Of a stretch of 64,000 nt of DNA, positions 43,315-55,902 are shown piece by piece (the first letter of the stretch is position 1; each line of letters begins with the position of its first letter). The DNA is from Synaphobranchus kaupii (taxonomy: Eukaryota; Chordata; Actinopteri; Anguilliformes; Synaphobranchidae). The DNA is taken from assembly GCA_029718625.1 (NCBI GenBank), contig JAINUF010000033.1, positions 1 to 64,000 on the forward strand, given 5' to 3'. The translations under genes were made by a program, and so were the position numbers. The notes under the pieces are model-generated. The model worked only from the letters and a program-made list of their open reading frames with translations, had not been told where the DNA came from and searched no databases.

Positions 43315-46300
43315 ACATTACATTACATCACAATCATTTGGCAGACGCTTTTATCCAAAGCGACGTACAATAAGTGCATATTGAAGGTCATTGACACGAC
43401 TACAAAGCAAATCCAACAAAGCATAGCTTTCTCACAGCATAGGAGCTATCGCTAGTAATAAACATGAGAAGTACAGTCAGCTATACATTATGAACTATAG
43501 AATAACACAAGTTAAATAGAAAAAAAAAAACACAAGTTAAATAGAAAACAGGAAGCGAATACTATAGAATGGCCCTATATAGGTATAATTTAGTCGAGGT
43601 GGAGTCTGAAAAAGTGCATTTTCAGACCACGCCGAAAAACAGACAGTGTTTCAGCTGAGCGCAGCAGAGTGGGGAGTTCATTCCACCACTGGGGAGCTAG
43701 GGTGGAAAAGCTCCGCAGTCGGGACGAGCGGGAGCCTTTAACACGGAGGGAGGGAAGTGCAAGTCGCCCTGCAGCAGCAGAGCGAAGTGGTCGAGCAGGA
43801 GCGTAGTGCTGGATTAAGTCCTGTAGGTAGGAGGGGCCTGACCTTTTGGCTGCAGTGTAGGCCAGGGTCAGAACTTTGAACCTGATCCTGGCCACGACCG
43901 GCAGCCAGTGGAGTGACCTCAGCAGGGGGGGTGACGTGCGAAAACTTCGGGAGGCTGAACACAAGCCGAGCAGCCGCATTCTGGACCAGTTGTAGGGGCA
44001 GAATGGCGCAGGCTGGTAGGCTTGCGAGAAGGGAGTTGCAGTAGTCCAGACGTGAGGTGACCATGGTCTGGACAAGAAGTGGTCAGGTACGGCCGAATTC
44101 TCCTGATGTTGTACAGGAGGAACCTGCAGGACCGTGCCGTTGCCCTGATGTGTTCTTTGAAGTCCAGCTGATCGAGCTCCTTGCAGAGCGGGAGGCGGTC
44201 ACCAAGGTTCCATCGACGGTGATGGACAGGTCTAGGAGCAGCTCGGTCTTGTCGAGGTTGAGCTTCAGGTGATGGCTAGACATCCACTCAGAGATGTCAG
44301 CCAGGCAAGCAGATATCCATTCCTTTACCTGTGGGGTAGAGGGAGGGAAAGAGAGGAAGAGTTGAGTGTCATCAGCATAACTATGGTAAGAGAAGCCATG
44401 TGAATTAATGACCAAACCAAGAGACTTAGTATAAATGGAGAACAGCAGAGGACCCAGTACAGATCCCTGCGGGACTCCTGTAAGAAGTGGATGAGGTGCA
44501 GAGACAGAGCCCTTCCAGGAGACTTGGTAGGATCTATCAGTGAGATAGGATGTAAACCAAGAGAGGGCAGTTCCAGAGATGCCCATCTCAGCCAGTGTGG
44601 AGATCAGGAGTTTGTGGTTGACCGTGTCAAACGCTGCAGACAGGTCAAGGAGAATCAGGACAGAGGAGAGGGAGGAGGCTCTGGCAGTGGCAAGTGCCTC
44701 AGTCACAGCCAGGAGCGCAGTTTCAGTGGAATGCCCGGTTCTGAAGCCGGACTGATGAGGGTCGAGCAGGTTGTTCTGGTGGAGAAAAACTGACAGTTGG
44801 TTAAGGGCAGCTCGTTCAAGAGCTTTGGACAGGAAGGGCAGGAGAGACACAGGACGATAGTTTCTAACATCAGAGGGGTCTAAGCTAGGTTTTTTAAGGA
44901 GTGGGGTAACACGGGCAGTTTTGAAAACAGCAGGAACATAGCCACAGGTTAAGGAGGTGTTGAAAATGGAGGAAAGATATGGAAGGACCTCACCAGATAT
45001 AGACTGGAGGACTGCCGACGGGATGGGGTCCAGTGGGCAGGTGGTTGCACGCTGGCGTGTTACAAGTTGGAGTACATCTGTGTCCTCCAGAGTCTTAAAG
45101 GACGAAAATGTAGCGGTGGGTTTATTATGGGGCATATGAGGCGTCACCGGATGTGTGAAAGAGTTTCGGATCACGGCTACCTTCTCCTCAAAGTGGATCA
45201 GGAAGTCATCGGCAGAGAGGGAAGAGGGTGAGGGGGGTGGAGGAGGAATCAGCAGGGAAGTGAAGGTGGAAAAGAGTTTACGGGGGTTAGACATGCATGC
45301 ATTAATTTTTGACTGGTAAAATGTTGCCTTAGCAGACGTAGTTGCTGATGTGAAGGCTGCCAGCAGAGTGTGATATGAGGCCAGATCATCTGGGGATCTG
45401 GATTTCCTCCACTTTCTCTCAGCAGCTCGCAGCGTGGTTCTGCTGGATCGGAGAGAATCAGTCAGCCACGGGCATGGGGGTGATGATCGGGCCAGTTTGG
45501 AGACAAGAGGACATAGTGAATCGAGAGACTGAGAGAGGCAGGAGTTAAAGGTGGAGGTGGCAACTTCAATAGGTAAATTAACAAAAGATGCAGGAGGAGG
45601 AAGTACAGAGAGAGCAGAGGTAGAGAGAGAGGAGTGTGAGAGAGTGCGGAGATTTCTCCTGAAAGTTACAGGGGGTAGGTTGTTAGGGGAGATGTGAGAG
45701 AGTGGGTAGGAGAGAGAGAATGAAATAAAGAAATGGTCTGATACATGGAACGGAGTCACCGTGAGTTCAGACGTGGCGCAGCTCCTGGTGAATACAAGGT
45801 CTAGTTGGTTACCAGCCTTGTGGGTGGCGGGCGATGGGGACTGGGTGAGGGCGAGGGACTGGAGGAGTGAGGTGACACTGGATGACTGGGAGCTCTCTGG
45901 CTGGAGGTTGAAGTCACCCAGTAGAATTATAGGGGTGCCATCCTCAGGGAAGGAGCTCAGGAGAGTGTCCAGTTCATCCAGGAAAGCGCTGAGTGGACCT
46001 GGAGGGCGGTAGAGAACAACAATGTTAAGTTTAGACGGGTGAGTTACAGTGACTGCATGAAACTCAAAGGAGGAGATATTTAGGCTGTGTAAAGAGGGCA
46101 TGGAAAATTTCCAGGACTGAGAGATAAGCAAACCAGTGCCCCCGCCTCATCCAGAGGCCCTGGGGGTGTGCGAAAAGGAGTAGCCATCAGACAGGGCAGC
46201 TGGAGTGGCTGTGTTATCTGGGGTGATCCAGGTCTCAGTGAGAGCCAGGAAGTGGAGGGACTTCATCTTGGCATAGGCAGTGATGAAGTCGGCTTTCTGG

Positions 46301-46440
46301 ACAGCTGACCGGCAGTTCCATAGTCCACCCACCACTGAAAGTTCCTTATAAGAGGACAGGGTTGGGCAGACCAGGTTAGCCGGGCAGCGCCTGCGGTGGT
46401 TGGACCTCCTGGGGCGAGGCATAGAGCACAGAGGAATGGG
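43315..46440 (-). pseudogene. L2-type LINE, nearly complete but inactivated
   Basis: On the minus strand, an APE endonuclease domain comes first (TETWITP near 46215, a GRGGG-type region at about 46150, VVLYRPPGP near 46020, LLGDFNL near 45920). The RT follows ([71 protein letters not shown]). The C-terminal SRLDYCNSLL and LRSLHWLPV region extends to about 43590. The 3' end is the GTCGCTTTGGATAAAAGCGT tail with ATGTA repeats at 43315-43370. One TGA near 46144 interrupts the endonuclease, and several frameshifts below 44100 break the C-terminus. The 5' end is near 46440. Fish L2 elements are normally about this length. Confidence 0.9.
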
Positions 46441-48080
46441 GGTTAGACATATGGTAGGTGGTGAAAAGTGAGGTTAGATAGGGTCCTAGCAAAGAGCAGA
46501 ACAAACAGGTCAGGTAAACTGATGCCGAGGCTGCCGTGTTACGTGTTACGGCAGCCTCTGTTTTAGCTTTATGCAGTTACTTAATTGCACTCAGCTGCTT
46601 GCGGGGCTAATACACACAGGTGAAACAGGTTCCAACTCCTAATTACCAACACAAAAGACAGGTAGCTGGCCCAATCACAGCGAGCGAGCTACTGACTAAC
46701 TGCAAACAATTCAAAATAAGCTAAGCTACCGAGTGACTCCAATCTGTTCAACTAACTAACAACAGCTGAAAGCAATGAAAAAAAGATACGCTTATCTGAA
46801 TCCCAGCATAGTCTAGACGATCCTCGACGCAACAAGATGCACTCTGAGGTGATCAGCTGCAAACACGCTTAATATACACACAGGTGAAACAGGTTCCAAC
46901 TCCTAATTAGCAACACAAAAGACAGGTAGCTGGCCCAATCACAGCGAGCGAGCTACGGACTATACTTACAAACAGTATATTAAACAGTGAAACAACGAGA
47001 TGCTAACGTGAAATGAGAGAAAGGGCTGCCTCGGAGGTAACACAAACGAAGGAATATAAATTAGAGCTAAGCAAGGGGAGAACGCAACAAGCGAAAAAAT
47101 AACTCCCTAACTAGAAGGGAAGCAGTCTCCGTCTCCTAACCTCTACCGGCAGTGTGCCATGCGAAAAATAATGGCCCTACATCTCAATAAGGGGGAAGGT
47201 AACGAGAAGGCGAAAGGAACAGAGATCTAACGTTCCATGGCTACATCATAGGCTCGCAGTCTATGAATACACGCACACATGTCAACGAAATTGCCCGGTC
47301 TCCCTGTAAGGAGAGACGTAGCCTCCCATTAGGTGAACAGAACTACTGTCTGAACAGAATCGCCCAGTCTCCCTGTGACGAGAGACGTAGCCTACCATTA
47401 GGCGAACAGAACTACTGTCTGAACAAAATTGCCCAGTCTCCCTGTAAGGAGACAGCTACCAAAGGACGAACAGAACAGATGTTCTGGACATTTGCCGGCT
47501 CAATGACTAACGCAAGCCTAGTAAAAAATACACGCCCTGCCTCTCAGTATAGATAAAGCCCTGTCTCTTAGTAAGAAATTACTATATAAATATACCCACA
47601 AACAAACAAAGACTCCTCTCGCTTTTAAGGAAGAAAGCAGACAGAGAGAGGATCGAGAGACAGAAAAGGCAACAGGTCTAGGCAAAGAAAGAAAAGGAAA
47701 AACCAGGAAGCGGCGACAGAAAAGAGCCACGGACGAAGAGTCCTAATAGCTACATACCCAAAGGCAAGTCCCACATTACTCCAATAAAACACATTGGAGC
47801 AAAGAGGTCTCCTACAGAGCCTAGATCTAACCATACCGTCTAAACAAACAAAGGCAAAACTAATATCAAACACAAAACACAACCCAAAACACAAAACACT
47901 GCAAAATAATACAGAAGCCCCGGAAGTAGGAAATGGGGACTTATGTAGCTCTTAGGCAACCACGCACACATGTGGACGCTGATGAGAGAACTCCGCGAAA
48001 GAGAAGAGGTGGAGCAAAACTCCACTGAAAGAGCAGCACCCACGCGTGGCGACCGAGGAAAACGACCGCATGGGAAAAAG
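46441..48080. repeat. Unclassified repetitive DNA right of the L2
   Basis: It contains a direct repeat of about 90 bp (near 46608 and 46871, ACACAGGTGAAACAGGTTCC and onward). It also holds the right copy of the 42970-43240 repeat and a 69-bp tandem repeat at 47285-47465 (GCCCAGTCTCCCTGT and GAACAGAACTACTGTCTGAA, about 2.5 units). No gene is recognised. Confidence 0.6.
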
Positions 48081-48837
48081 GCGTCAAAAACCTTATTAAC
48101 CAGAACCAGAAAATTTGATCACATCACTCCAATCCTAATCTCCCTTCACTGGCTCCCAATTCAAGCCAGATTTGACTTCAAGGTGCTTCTGATAACTTAT
48201 AAATCATTACATGGGCTTGCACCATCATATCTATCCGACCTCATCATCCCTTATATTCCCCCTCGTGCCCTCCGATCGCTTGATGCCGGCTACCTTACTC
48301 TTCCTAAAATCAAAAAAAAATCAGCAGGCAGTAGAGCGTTCTCCTACCGAGCTCCCTATCTCTGGAACCAGCTACCTCCTACAGTCAGGGAAGCTAATTC
48401 TGTTGCAGTTTTCAAATCTAGACTCAAAACCCACCTATTTTCACAATCATATGACCTACCTTAGCGCCACTGGCTTGGGTTCGATAGTCTTTCTCCTAAC
48501 AATCTGATGTCTGTATGAGTGTGTCTGTGCCCAAACATGTCTGGGTTTTGTGCTGTTTCTGCACTGCTCTGTGTGTGTGTTTGTGAGGCTGTAGAATTGC
48601 TAGATTGTTTGTCTTGCTAAACCCTGCTTTTGTCTACCGTGCCTTGCCTAACTTTTTTATTATAAATTTGTTTTTATTTTCATTTTTTATTTTATTTTAA
48701 AAATTCTTTATAACCGATTGTAATGTTTATTATCTCTCCATGATTCTTTTAAACTCTGTTTTATTGCTGTAAAGTGTATTGAGACACCTTGGTGTGATTT
48801 TGCACTTTAAATAAACTTTGATTGATTGATTGATTGA
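48081..48837 (+). pseudogene. LINE 3' end (Rex1/CR1-like), 5'-truncated
   Basis: It encodes only the C-terminal end of an ORF2: FDHITPILISLHWLPIQARF, then FKVLLITYKSLHGLAPSYLSD, RAFSYRAPYLWNQLP and FKSRLKTHLF, followed by a stop near 48464. A 3' UTR ends in ATTG repeats (GATTGATTGATTGATTG at about 48821). The break at 48081 is typical 5' truncation. It is related to, but distinct from, the LINE at 58220-64000. Confidence 0.85.
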
Positions 48838-50011
48838 AAACCATGACAATAATAGGAATAATGATTAGAATAGATTACAATCATCCAGATAAACTCCAGA
48901 ACTGGGTTATTCCCATTAGGCTATAGTACGTTTATGACAAATATTAGTGAAGACTTATGTGTTCGATGTGGGTTTACACTGCAGATAATTTTGTTGAGTG
49001 TCAGACCTAGCACTTCGCTTTGTGACACTTGAATGATAGCCTATGCCAAGTGCGCCTGCAGCTGTACGGCACTACGCACTGTGCGTACCATAAGCGCTTG
49101 GCCTTTTGTATAAAAAAAAAAAAAGATCAAGCGCTTATGGTGTGCCCTACAACAAAAGCACTTATGGTGTGCCCTACAACAAAAGCACTTATGGTGTGCC
49201 CTGCAAAAATGTCACTGCCGAAGTGTCAAAAGGAGTGGGGTGAGGCTAGTTTTATGTCAAATTCATTCTGTAAGTGTAATCGAAAACTGATCCCAGATCC
49301 GTGTCCTACAGTTTAACTTTAAAAATGAGATGATGCCTGTGACTGGCGATCACAGCTATCCATTTTGTATTCTGACACCTGCTTGGTTGGTTGGAACTGC
49401 ACTAAAAAAAAGTGGGGAACTATTCAACACAAAAACCTGTTAGTTGCAGCCGAAAATGAAACGAAAACAGCTAAATTTATTCAAATCATTTGCTCAAAAG
49501 AAGACAGCTAACATTAACCAGGATAACAGTGATTAAGCCACAGAAGCAATCAAACCAGAATCTCTTCCGTCGACCGAATAAACTGCCACAGCTAACGTTA
49601 GCTCTCACGAGCCCCATGTACCGGCATTAACATTAGCATCCGCTAGCACCTTGCTAACGTTAGCAACAACAGATGTGTCGGATATAGGCAATATCAATGC
49701 AGAATACAGATAGTTTGTTGCTGAAGTATTTAAATAGAAACATAATAATATCTAATAATACAGCATGTGATCCAGCTACATAAGAAAAGAAAGGGAGGGA
49801 GGGAAATTAAATATTTTTTTAAAAGATTGTAGTATTGTTAGTTTGTTTGGAGTGCTTTTGTTTATAATTTTTTTAACAGTAGATTAATAAATACTGCTCT
49901 GAAAAGGCACTAGAAATTAGCATTTCAGTGTTGTTTTTCACAAATTTGCTTCCGGTGGGGCATGCCCCCGGACCCCCCGAGCACCCAAGTGTCCCCAAAT
50001 ACTTTTTATAG
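48838..50011. other. No gene; 27-bp repeat (3 units) at 49130-49215
   Basis: CTTATGGTGTGCCCTACAAC units, three in tandem with a 27-bp period, are preceded by a short inverted relative (CACTGTGCGTACCATAAGCG). The rest shows no recognised feature. Confidence 0.6.
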
Positions 50012-50095
50012 GTTGATGTGCTGTTTTCTCACTTTTTGACAACCTGTCCCTCAAAAGGTCTTTGCACGGCTCTGCCTGTGTACATACCCTGAGAA
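50012..50095 (+). repeat. 84-bp direct repeat, left flank of the ERV
   Basis: Identical over 84 bases to 56546-56629 on the other side of the retroviral element. A retroviral target duplication is normally 4-6 bp. Confidence 0.9.
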
Positions 50096-50726
50096 GTCCT
50101 TTGACTCCCTCCTCGTTAAGTTCAATTTGAGATGGGTTTTTCGAGTGGAAGAATTCTCAAGATAAAGATTAAGGAAATAGCAGAAGTATAATCTTTTGTT
50201 AAATGGTCAAATGTTGATTCAACATGGGAAAATCACAAACCTACGCAGAGGATTCAGAATTCCCAGAACAATAACAAACATTAGTTTTTACAATATCATA
50301 ACTCCTCCTTTACGTTGCTAATACACCAATGATATGTGGTAACACCTTTTCATAATATAATTAGGCAAAACATTAATATGTTATATGACCTGTTCTTACC
50401 CTATGCGCTTGGGGGCACTCTTGATCTATCAAATAAAATTGTTTGTGAACTCTCCTCCCACCTGTTCGGTCAGCACGATCTATCTTATCCATTGTTATAA
50501 GTACAACTCCTGCTTAGTTATGGAACACAGGAGGAAAACATTTCTGTTTTGACTGGTGTGCTAGATGCCCTCGTCCTTGCTGACAGAGAACTATTCTGCA
50601 CCCTCTCACAACCCCCCCCTCTCAGTACTTTTCCACTAGATCTTGACTGTATTATTTAATTATTTATATAATATTATTTATTCTTGGGCCTACTTTAACA
50701 GTTTCACAAAACAGCTTACTTCCACA
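50094..50726 (-). repeat. ERV 3' LTR (its outer end lacks about 10 bp)
   Basis: In minus orientation it begins TGTGGAAGTAAG next to the polypurine tract. Its outer end stops at the GGACTT stretch and lacks the final ACTTCCGCA present in the other LTR. It abuts the 84-bp direct repeat instead. Confidence 0.88.
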
Positions 50727-50937
50727 TTCCCCCCTTTGAGACCCTTCGGTCTCACACTCTCTTGTTGATACTTTGCCTGGTGGTGGAGTTATGTTATGAC
50801 ATTAGTATTGTATGATAAAAATAAACATTTGTAGTTGATTAGTTTCATGCATAATTTACCTAAGTTAATATTTCCTCTAATTAACAATTAACAGATGATC
50901 TATCAAACAGTAAATAAGTAAATAATAAAGAATATCA

Positions 50938-51012
50938 AAAAGTTAATCAAAAATATCAAAAATTTAATCAAAAATATCAAAAGTTAATTAAAAATATCAA
51001 AAGTTAATCAAA
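50938..51012 (+). repeat. AT-rich tandem repeat of about 20 bp in the ERV
   Basis: AAATATCAAAAGTTAATCAA recurs four times between the 3' LTR and the integrase remnant, where envelope sequence would be expected. Confidence 0.8.
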
Positions 51013-51318
51013 AAGCTACTGTATTTAATGATTTTTAATGAATCTAATTTTGATTCGCTATAATTATACAAAGATTATATAAAAATAATTGGATTATACT
51101 TGTAATGTCTTCCTCTTCTTAGGAGCCCATATTCTAAGAAGCCTGAGGAGAGGTTACTAGCACTTCACTCAGGCGTCTCTTAACTTCTTCGCCCTTTTCC
51201 TTAATCTATTTATGTGTCTGTTTTATCTATCCTAAGGGCCTTTAGTCAGTTGGGGCTTTATTATGTCCCCTTTGAGTTGTTCTTTTCTTCATGTAGTCAG
51301 TGTATGTAATATATGTGA

Positions 51319-51690
51319 TCATGGGGTGTCAAATGAACCATTGTCGCTGCTCAGGGTCTGACAGACCCCGAATCTGGGGAAAATTTCTCTTGCCAAGGCT
51401 CTAGCTACAGTTTTAGAATCCGCATGTGCAGTGGGGAATTCCCGGCCAATGCACCATGCTTCTACCCATCTTGATATCATGCTAGTATAAACCAATGTTT
51501 CTGTATTTCTCTCATCATCTCCCCCCTTGCAGAGTGGCCAACACCATGGGCAGCTCTGCAAATGACCTCTATTACTGCGCTTGGTGCAATTGCTTTCCCT
51601 GCTTTCCCTGTACATTGCCGCCATATTCCTGTATCTAATCGTTTCCTGCTGACACAAGGTCTATTCCGCCTGTATGTGCTCCGCACTTTA
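51319..51690 (-). pseudogene. ERV pol: integrase remnant
   Basis: The minus translation shows an integrase N-terminal zinc-binding-like region (His pair in AAHGVGHSARG, Cys residues further on) and part of the catalytic core (RWVEAW, then SSDNGS, which contains the second catalytic Asp). These pieces lie in two overlapping frames, so at least one frameshift separates them. The rest of the core and the C-terminal domain are absent. Confidence 0.8.
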
Positions 51691-51900
51691 TAATTATAAT
51701 TTTTACGGGTTGTTTCAAAAGTTCTTTTACCTCAAAAATGTTTTTTTTAAATTTTTTATACAGTTTCCCCCCTCGTCTTGCACATATTCCCCAAAATGTG
51801 TACTATATACCCCACAAGCATACGCTGAGTCACAGTAGATATTAACGGTGTGTCCTGTACCCCTTCTACAGACTCTTGCTAGGGCTACCAGTTCTGCTTG

Positions 51901-52323
51901 TTAGGCACTTGTCCCTGGGCTTAGAGCTGATTCTTCGATCGTTTGATATGTCCGTGGTCCTTCTTGTTGTACTACAGTATATCCGGCTCTCCTTTTTCCT
52001 GTGCGGGGATCAAAGGATGATGAAACGTCCACAAAAAGTACATAGTCCGGAGCCACCAGTGGTCCTTGTTGTAAGTCTTCTCTTGCCCTTGCTTCTGCTT
52101 CCACCATTCTTTCACATTCATGTGGTTGGCCTTCTTCTGGGGTCATCATTAATTCCGCTGGGTTCACAGCTTTGCATCTAATAATGGTCAATCCTGGCTG
52201 TGTGAGTAGGATCTCGTATCCTGATACTCTCCGATAAGTTAGGGACGATTTCCCTCTACTGAGTAGTGCTTCTACTGCATCTGACACATACAGGGTAACT
52301 TCATGCCCTGCCGTTATTGGCAT
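51901..52323 (-). pseudogene. ERV pol: connection and RNase H remnant
   Basis: The frame contains the connection-domain-like VTLYVSDAVEALL and GYEILLTQPGLTI, then the RNase H start YVLFVDVSSS, where the first catalytic Asp is kept (D-V-S-S in place of the common D-G-S-S). The frame ends before the later catalytic residues. Confidence 0.75.
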
Positions 52324-52798
52324 TGCTTGCCTTCTCTACTGCAAAGGCGGCTGCTGCCAGCCCTTTCTCTGGAGTCCTCTTTTTGCAGTACCCCGTCATT
52401 CCTAAGAATCTCTGCATTTCTTTCACCGTTCTCGGTCTGGGCACCTTCGTAATTGCTTCAATTCGTTCTGCTGAAATACTTTTGCTCCCTTCCTTAAGAG
52501 TATGACCCAGGTATTGCACTTGTTCTTGACAAAACTGTAACTTTGACTTGGATACTTTGTGGCCTTTTAGTGTCAGTTCTTGTAACAGTTTCTTACTGTC
52601 CTCTTTACACGCGGTCATACTTGGGCTGCATAGGAGAAGGTCGTCCACGTACTGGATGAGAGTGCTTCCCCCCTTTGGCGCAAAGTCCGCTAGGTCATTT
52701 CTGACCATTTGATTGAATAGGCTAGGGGATTCTACATATCCTTGAGGCAGTCTCTGATAAGTGTACTGTTGCCCCCTGCATCTATTAAAAAGTTGCAT
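52301..52798 (-). pseudogene. ERV pol: reverse-transcriptase remnant with YVDD
   Basis: The frame starts QLFNR, continues TYQRLPQGYVESPSLFNQ, the catalytic QYVDDLLLCS, then QVQYLGHTL and MQRFLGMTGYC, all RT palm/thumb landmarks of the gamma/epsilon-retroviral type. The N-terminal fingers are missing. The sequence upstream on the minus strand is an acidic/Lys-rich gag-like stretch, so a deletion joined gag to RT. Confidence 0.88.
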
Positions 52799-53291
52799 GT
52801 TTTCCCTCTTATGAGAATATCAATTTGTAGTTAATTTGTGGCACAGCTGGATGTTATAGATAGCATTTCCTTTGCTTCACACTCTTTTTCTTCCTTATTG
52901 CACTTTCATCTGAGTCTTCACTATTAGAGGAGCTTGATTCATCTGTCCTCTTTACACGCGGTCATACTTGGGCTGCATAGGAGAAGGTCGTCCACGTACT
53001 GGATGAGAGTGCTTCCCCCCTTTGGCGTAAAGTCCGCTAGGTCATTTCTGACCATTTGATTGAATAGGCTAGGGGATTCTACATATCCTTGAGGCAGTCT
53101 CTGATAAGTGTACTGTTGCCCCCTGTATCTATTAAAAAGTTGCATGTTTTCCCTCTTATGAGAATATCAATTTGTAGTTAATTTGTGGCACAGCTGGATG
53201 TTATAGATAGCATTTCCTTTGCTTCACACTCTTTTTCTTCCTTATTGCACTTTCATCTGAGTATTCACTATTAGAGGAGCTTGATTCATCT
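52598..53291 (-). repeat. 347-bp tandem duplication within ERV pol
   Basis: 52598-52944 and 52945-53291 are nearly identical direct repeats. Each includes the RT block with YVDD and the preceding acidic stretch. The second block ends in a stop soon after the duplicated part. Confidence 0.9.
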
Positions 53292-53480
53292 TTGGGAATG
53301 GCAGTTGACCTTAGTTTCACTTTTCCTTTGATGTCATATTCTCCTCTCCTTGGGTCTTTTCCAGCTCTTCTTGCGTCTCCTTTCGGTTTTGTTTCTTCTT
53401 CTCACATTTCTTCTTCATTTCTTCTTCTCACATCTCACATTCTCACACCTTCTTCTCACTTCTCACATTCTCACATCTTC

Positions 53481-54020
53481 TCACTTCTCACCTCCCTCTG
53501 CTTCTTCCATTGCCTGTTGATATCTGGTGGCACATCCTAGCTTGCTGCTCCTTTCAGATTCACGTGCCCCCGACGACTTGACTGTTTCTTTCTTGCAACT
53601 TGTCATTCCCTGATTCTCTGGCCCGTCATGAGGTGTGTGGAGGCGTGGGAATGGCGTGCTATTTGCGGGATTTCCCTCGTTTCCTCGGCTGTCACTCTGG
53701 GCTGTCTCTGATTCTCCTTCCTCTGGGCCTGCTGCTGTAACTTTTGATCTTATTAAAACAGTTTCCAAATTACCTTCTACTTCCAGGGTCCCATTCACTT
53801 TCACCAACTCTGGTCTCATCCTCACAGTAGTCTCAGGCCCCTGGCTCAAATCTTCTTGTTCCCCAGTGCTGTTCAATAGGGGATACAGGCCTGTAGCTCC
53901 ATTTGCTTCCACTGATTGCAGGTATTGAAGTCCAAAAGTACCTTCCTTAGGCCATACCAAGGGACCACCTCTTGTCCACTTTTCCCATTTTTTCATAGTC
54001 TTCTCATAGTCATATTTCAA
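53481..54020 (-). pseudogene. ERV gag remnant
   Basis: A frame of 179 residues lies between the 5' leader and the pol remnant. It is Glu/Gly/Pro-rich, starts MKYDYEKTMKKWEKW and contains WPKEGTF, a motif type found at the matrix/p12-like end of gamma/epsilon-retroviral Gag. There is no zinc-knuckle CCHC or capsid major-homology region. Identity rests mostly on position. Confidence 0.55.
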
Positions 54021-55325
54021 GTCTCATAGTTTGAAATAATTCACTCATGCAGGAGAGAGGTGTCTTTAAAGTCTCGCCCTTCCGCGTTTTCAAATCTTTA
54101 TTTTTCTTTAGCCCATGCAAGCTTATTCTAGTTAACTGAAAGTGAAACCAAAACTGAAACTAAAATAATAATAAAAATAAAAATAAAAACATTTTAGTTA
54201 ACTGAAATAAAAATACTTTTAAAACAAAACTAACTGTAGTGTAGTGGTGCAAAACGAACTGAAATAAAAATAAAAATGAATCATGAATTCTTTTTAGTTT
54301 TGGTTTCTGATCCTCTTCCTGATTTGCGATCTGAAATCTGGATTGCATATAGAGTAATTTAAAACATTCAAAACCAATATTTAATAATTTACACTTGGCA
54401 CTGTTCTTGGTAGCCACGCCTTTACCTTTAATCCTGTTAGTTCCCTCTTAGTGACTGTGACTCGTGTGGCTCCTCCCCCTGAATGCCCCTGCTCAACTTC
54501 CCCTTCTACCTCTTCAGTTCTCAATTCCCTCACTGGGGTACACTCCAGCCAAACGGCTCCGTCTGCCCACCAGTCTAAACATATTTCAAAAGTTTCTCCT
54601 GTTTCTGTGGCCTTGGGTAGGGATTTATCAATCCCTGAATGGCAGCACAGAGATTTTACTCCATATAACTGTTCTCATGTTAATTATTCTCCCACTGTAT
54701 CTTTTCCCACAATAACATACACAATAACAGACACATAATATTTCCACTTTTCTAGTGGAGTATTATCTATCTAAGTAAAACCCTGTTATTTACATAATTT
54801 CCTTCAGGATTATATACAGCATATCCAAAATACAACAAATTCTCATATAATGTTAGCACACCACCTTATCTTTTTTCTATTGTTCTCCTGTTACAGTATT
54901 GTTTAATCGATTATGTTCAGTTTGATTGTACAACCCGTGCAATGGATCTATTTGTTCTAATTTGATCAATTGAGATATATGTATATACATATAGTACTAT
55001 TTACAAAAAATATATAACTATAGTATTATTAACAACAGTAAATTATTTGGCCACACAACATAACTTTTTAAAAAATATTTTTTTTTTCTTTTTAGAAAGA
55101 TTATTTTCTCACAACACTGTTTCCCTAATTGTCCCTACCGTAATATAGCAGTGGCAGTATCTTTCAACTGCTTCACTCTATTCACCGTTTGTGGCGGACT
55201 TTGAAGGGAAAGGCGTCCCTTTACACACAACCTCTACGCGACCCACAATCCGGAATTGCTCTATATTGCTCAAGAGTTGCTCAGAGTTTTTGGTTAGCTA
55301 ACTTGGAGTTCAGTACTCCCCCACA
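54021..55325. other. ERV leader/gag-side DNA without a clear frame
   Basis: AT-rich sequence with AAATAAAAATA repeats (54165-54270) and a pyrimidine-rich part at 54450-54740. I see no intact coding region. Confidence 0.4.
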
Positions 55326-55590
55326 GTGTTGTCATAGAGCTCCAAGCCCCCAAATCACAAAATATCTGAGCTCCAAGCCCCACAAAATATCACAAAACAT
55401 CTGAGCTCCAAGCCCCACAAACAAAACATCTGAGCTCCAAGCCCCACAAATAAAACATCTGAGCTCCAAGCCCCACAAACAAAACATCTGAGCTCCAAGC
55501 CCCACAAACAAAACATCTGAGCTCCAAGCCCCACAAAACATCACAAAATATCTGAGCTCCAAGCCCCACAAAACATCACACTCAGAGATC
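55326..55590 (-). repeat. 29-bp tandem repeat in the ERV leader
   Basis: CTGAGCTCCAAGCCCCACAA units recur about 8 times, mostly 29 bp apart (for example 55401, 55430, 55459, 55488), with CAAAATATCACA length variants. They lie between the primer-binding region and gag. Confidence 0.9.
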
Positions 55591-55902
55591 TTGACACTCA
55601 GAGTCACTTCTGCTTATTTCTACTTCATCACAATAATTTTTCTACCTATTTATCCTCTCTATTTTGTTTTTATAATCAATATAATCAATTAATCCACTCA
55701 CCCACTGGAGCTCCGTCACCGGTGTAGGACCACACTTGGGGCCAACGGAGTGCGGGTAATCCTTCTCTGCAGACTTTTTTAAAAAAGGTGTCTGCTTACC
55801 TCTCACTATTGACCGGTCTCTAACTTGAAGAAAAACACCGCACGCCGTTGGTTCCCTCCTGTATCCCCCCCGGGATCTTGGAGTCCTTGCTGGCTCGCCA
55901 AA

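Noticed and set aside
43590..46440. An intact, active L2 element
   Set aside because: A stop codon interrupts the endonuclease and several frameshifts break the C-terminal region.
10620..49215. A rule that minisatellite units here are multiples of three (51, 57, 81, 69, 27)
   Set aside because: These were easiest to notice because such periods give long open frames. The 67-, 35-, 29- and 347-bp repeats do not fit.
51876..54740. Plus-strand open frames in the ERV region
   Set aside because: They lie opposite the gag/pol remnants or in pyrimidine-rich DNA and show no family features.
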